From an uncultured Bacteroidales bacterium (GTDB taxonomy: Bacteria; Bacteroidota; Bacteroidia; Bacteroidales; Paludibacteraceae): a DNA stretch of 22,072 nt. The stretch is taken from NCBI GenBank assembly GCA_937885465.1, contig CAKZZM010000145.1, positions 1-22,072 of the forward strand, read 5' to 3'. Position numbers and translations under genes: made by a program. This document shows, piece by piece, positions 20,264 through 22,072 of the stretch. Numbering within the stretch: position 1 is the first letter of the stretch; the number at the start of each line of letters is the position of its first letter. Below the pieces are notes generated by a model, which saw only the letters and a list, made by a program, of their open reading frames with translations, did no database searches and had not been told where the DNA came from.

Positions 20264-22072
20264 ATGGCAAAATATAATCTCCTCATCCGTGAAGAAGAGT
20301 TGAAGAACAAGGTGGCAGCCGATTTCTTCGAGCAGTTTGACACCACGCAGATAGTGGGCAACATCGATTTCTCGGTGGCATTGCCTATGCCCGAAGATGC
20401 GCTCGACCTCTTCGATGCGGACTTCTTCTTGTGGGGCGAAGCCAAGAAAGGCGACAAGCAGGACATCGACGACTCGCTTGTGCAACTGCTCATCACCATC
20501 ATCAAAGCCAAGACTTTCAACACTTATCTGCCGCCGCTGTACCTCGCTGCCTTTGATGCCGAGAAGATTGCTTTCCTGCCATACGACACGGACTTGCAGA
20601 AGCAGATCCTCTTTGACGAGCATTTGGAGAACACGGTGGATTGGAAGTCGGTCACGCCGTCTGACCACCACTCGGCGGAGTTTTTGAAGATAAAAGCACA
20701 AGCCGCCCCGCTGTTAGACAAGAAGATACTGTTTGACTACGAGAAAGACGAGAAAGACCTTCGTAGGTTTATCCGCGACAACTTCAAGGCGCAGAAGCAG
20801 GGCACGAACAAAATCAACATCACGCTCAACCGTATGACGGCTATCTTCAACCGCTGGCTTGAGATAGTCAAACCCACCATCAAAATCGACTGGGCTAACC
20901 TTGCCAAAGAGAACATCGTGCCTGCCGATTTCTTCCTTGCGGACGCGCTGTCGAAGAACAACTGGTCGTTGGGCGAGTCGCTGAAAGTGCTGCTGCGCAC
21001 GGACTTCTATATGATGAACCTGAAGGTGAAGGTGGGCAGCGAGATGATGGATATGTTCACCAATGTGCAGTTCACGGACAAGCAGAAGGCTCATCAAGCG
21101 TTTTGGAATCGTTATAACCGTCCGCCGTTGAAGCGTGAGCGTGAGAAGATGCAGGTGCGTCGCGACCTGCTCATAGAGCCTGACCGCCGTGAGCGCAAGG
21201 GGGCATTCTTCACGCCGCATCAGTGGGTGGAACTGTCGCAGGAGTATTTGGCACAGACCTTAGGCGAGAACTGGCAGGAGGAGTATTATGTGTGGGACTG
21301 CTGTGCGGGTACGGGCAACCTGCTGTACGGACTGACGGAGAAAGAGCGTATCTTTGCCTCTACGCTTGACGATGCCGATGTGCGGTTTATGCAGCAGCAG
21401 GACTTCCTGCTGCCCAAGCATGTGTTTCAGTTCGACTTTCTGAACGATGACCTGCAAGACGCCGACAAAGTGCCGCAAGACCTGCGGCGTATATTGGCAG
21501 ACGAGGAACTGCGCAAGAAACTCGTTATCTATATCAATCCGCCGTATGCGGAGGCAGGGAATGCGAAGCAATCGATGGGAACGGGGAAAAATAAAGCAGG
21601 AGTAGCCAATCAAACAAAAGTATATCAGAAATATCAGTCAATTATCGGTTCGGCAGCAGCCGAATTATTTGCTCAGTTCTTTATTAGAGCCAACCATGAA
21701 ATCCCGGGCGCGGTGCTTGCAGAATTTTCAAAGTTGAAAATTCTGCAAGCACCGAATTTCGCGGATTTCCGCTCCGTGTTCCGTGCTGAACTTAAATCCG
21801 CTTTTATTGTGCCCTCTTATACTTTTGATAATGTCAAAGGTCAGTTCCCGATAGGTTTCTTTATTTGGGATACTATGGGTACGCAACCGTCTTCGGTTGC
21901 GGAATCTATCGCACTCGGGACGAGTGCGTACCCATACGCACCAACTCCGAACCCCGACTATAGGGATACTATAGGGATACCGAAGGGATACATATTAGAT
22001 GTGTATAATAGTAAGGGCGAATTTGTAGGTAAAAAAACAGTATCAAGCATCGCACAAAAGAACAATGTAATT
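20264..22072 (+). CDS. Type IIG restriction enzyme / N6-adenine DNA methyltransferase, 3' end beyond window
   Basis: The frame is open from ATG 20264 to the right edge (603 codons visible, no stop). The N-terminal part has a PD-(D/E)xK-like nuclease signature: D35 in IDFSV and LWGEAKKG with E59 and K61, followed by DSLVQLLITI. A helical linker leads to the methyltransferase: FFTP, motif I WDCCAGTGN (344-352) for S-adenosylmethionine, and motif IV NPPY (425-428) for the target adenine. FPIGFFIWD precedes what should be the C-terminal DNA-recognition region, cut off here. Cutting and modification in one chain is the type IIG layout. The recognition site is unknown. After FFIWD the protein carries a stretch of about 37 residues (GTQPSSVAES to GIPKG) encoded by a nested palindrome and an 11-nt tandem repeat, which looks inserted. 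No separate restriction gene is seen. Confidence 0.87.
   Translation, partial: MAKYNLLIREEELKNKVAADFFEQFDTTQIVGNIDFSVALPMPEDALDLFDADFFLWGEAKKGDKQDIDDSLVQLLITIIKAKTFNTYLPPLYLAAFDAEKIAFLPYDTDLQKQILFDEHLENTVDWKSVTPSDHHSAEFLKIKAQAAPLLDKKILFDYEKDEKDLRRFIRDNFKAQKQGTNKINITLNRMTAIFNRWLEIVKPTIKIDWANLAKENIVPADFFLADALSKNNWSLGESLKVLLRTDFYMMNLKVKVGSEMMDMFTNVQFTDKQKAHQAFWNRYNRPPLKREREKMQVRRDLLIEPDRRERKGAFFTPHQWVELSQEYLAQTLGENWQEEYYVWDCCAGTGNLLYGLTEKERIFASTLDDADVRFMQQQDFLLPKHVFQFDFLNDDLQDADKVPQDLRRILADEELRKKLVIYINPPYAEAGNAKQSMGTGKNKAGVANQTKVYQKYQSIIGSAAAELFAQFFIRANHEIPGAVLAEFSKLKILQAPNFADFRSVFRAELKSAFIVPSYTFDNVKGQFPIGFFIWDTMGTQPSSVAESIALGTSAYPYAPTPNPDYRDTIGIPKGYILDVYNSKGEFVGKKTVSSIAQKNNVI
21711..21754. repeat. 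44-bp inverted repeat with 21-bp perfect arms in coding sequence
   Basis: The left arm 21711-21731 begins CGGTGCTTGC and ends TTTTCAA. The right arm 21734-21754 is its exact reverse complement. Only AG (21732-21733) separates them. It encodes AVLAEFSKLKILQAP in the methyltransferase, so the structure lies wholly within codons. Arms of this length are not expected by chance. Confidence 0.92.
21877..21933. repeat. 57-bp nested palindromic element, in frame within the methylase gene
   Basis: The outer arms GGGTACGCA (21877-21885) and TGCGTACCC (21925-21933) enclose two 8-bp hairpins: CGCAACCG/CGGTTGCG (21882-21901, loop TCTT) and CGCACTCG/CGAGTGCG (21910-21928, loop GGA). The length is a multiple of three and the frame stays open. 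The shape recalls REPIN-type or Rickettsia palindromic elements. Confidence 0.85.
21957..21989 (+). repeat. Three-copy 11-nt tandem repeat in coding sequence
   Basis: ACTATAGGGAT occurs at 21957-21967 and 21968-21978. A diverged third copy, ACCGAAGGGAT, follows at 21979-21989. The three copies make 33 nt, so the frame is kept. It lies immediately after the nested palindrome and encodes part of the likely inserted segment. Confidence 0.8.

Overview
The window looks like a chromosomal segment of a Bacteroidales (phylum Bacteroidota) bacterium of about average GC. The grounds are a giant secreted repeat protein with a type IX-like C-terminal sorting domain, a TonB-dependent outer-membrane receptor, a PorT-like beta-barrel protein, and two clear Bacteroidetes-type promoters (TTG or TTTG, about 20 nt, TAnnTTTG). 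Genus cannot be fixed from the sequence. No tRNA, rRNA, insertion sequence, CRISPR array or prophage was seen.

Layout. Positions 2-11299 (+) are the 3' part of a giant gene that is open at the left edge. It encodes about 61 tandem units of roughly 56 aa (IC...YxW...GCDSVYxLxLTV), then Ig-like sequence and a sorting domain. Then come a succinyl/acetyl-CoA transferase (11413-12906, +), a small outer-membrane beta-barrel protein (12946-13782, +), a TPP riboswitch (13951-14027) and a TonB-dependent receptor, inferred to import thiamine (14136-16394, +). A bidirectional terminator (16421-16452) separates these from a leftward pair: a radical SAM protein (18061-16964) followed by a flavodoxin (16880-16473). 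These two genes are separated by an 11-bp tandem repeat array that covers the radical SAM stop codon. Divergent from that pair lie an SGNH-hydrolase lipoprotein (18493-19356, +), a four-helix membrane protein (19519-19965, +), a PptA-like tautomerase (19996-20226, +) and a type IIG restriction-methylase fusion (20264 to the right edge, +).

How they fit. The receptor and riboswitch form a self-contained vitamin-uptake unit. The flavodoxin is a plausible electron donor for the radical SAM enzyme beside it. The CoA transferase belongs to central acetate/succinate metabolism. The giant protein is probably a surface filament or adhesin.

Most unusual points. (1) In the giant protein, units lacking the first cysteine are immediately followed by units lacking the second; 16 such ordered dyads were found, forming a near-strict alternation over 27 units. 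(2) The same repeats are saturated with D-[S/T]-[A/I/L/V/M/T], the Bacteroides O-glycosylation sequon. (3) A family of short palindromes (core GAACGTCTCCGAACGTTC or GAACGTCTGAGAACGTTC) decorates four intergenic regions together with other hairpin modules. (4) A 57-bp nested palindrome of similar style sits in frame inside the restriction-methylase gene, about 120 bp from a 21-bp-arm perfect inverted repeat.
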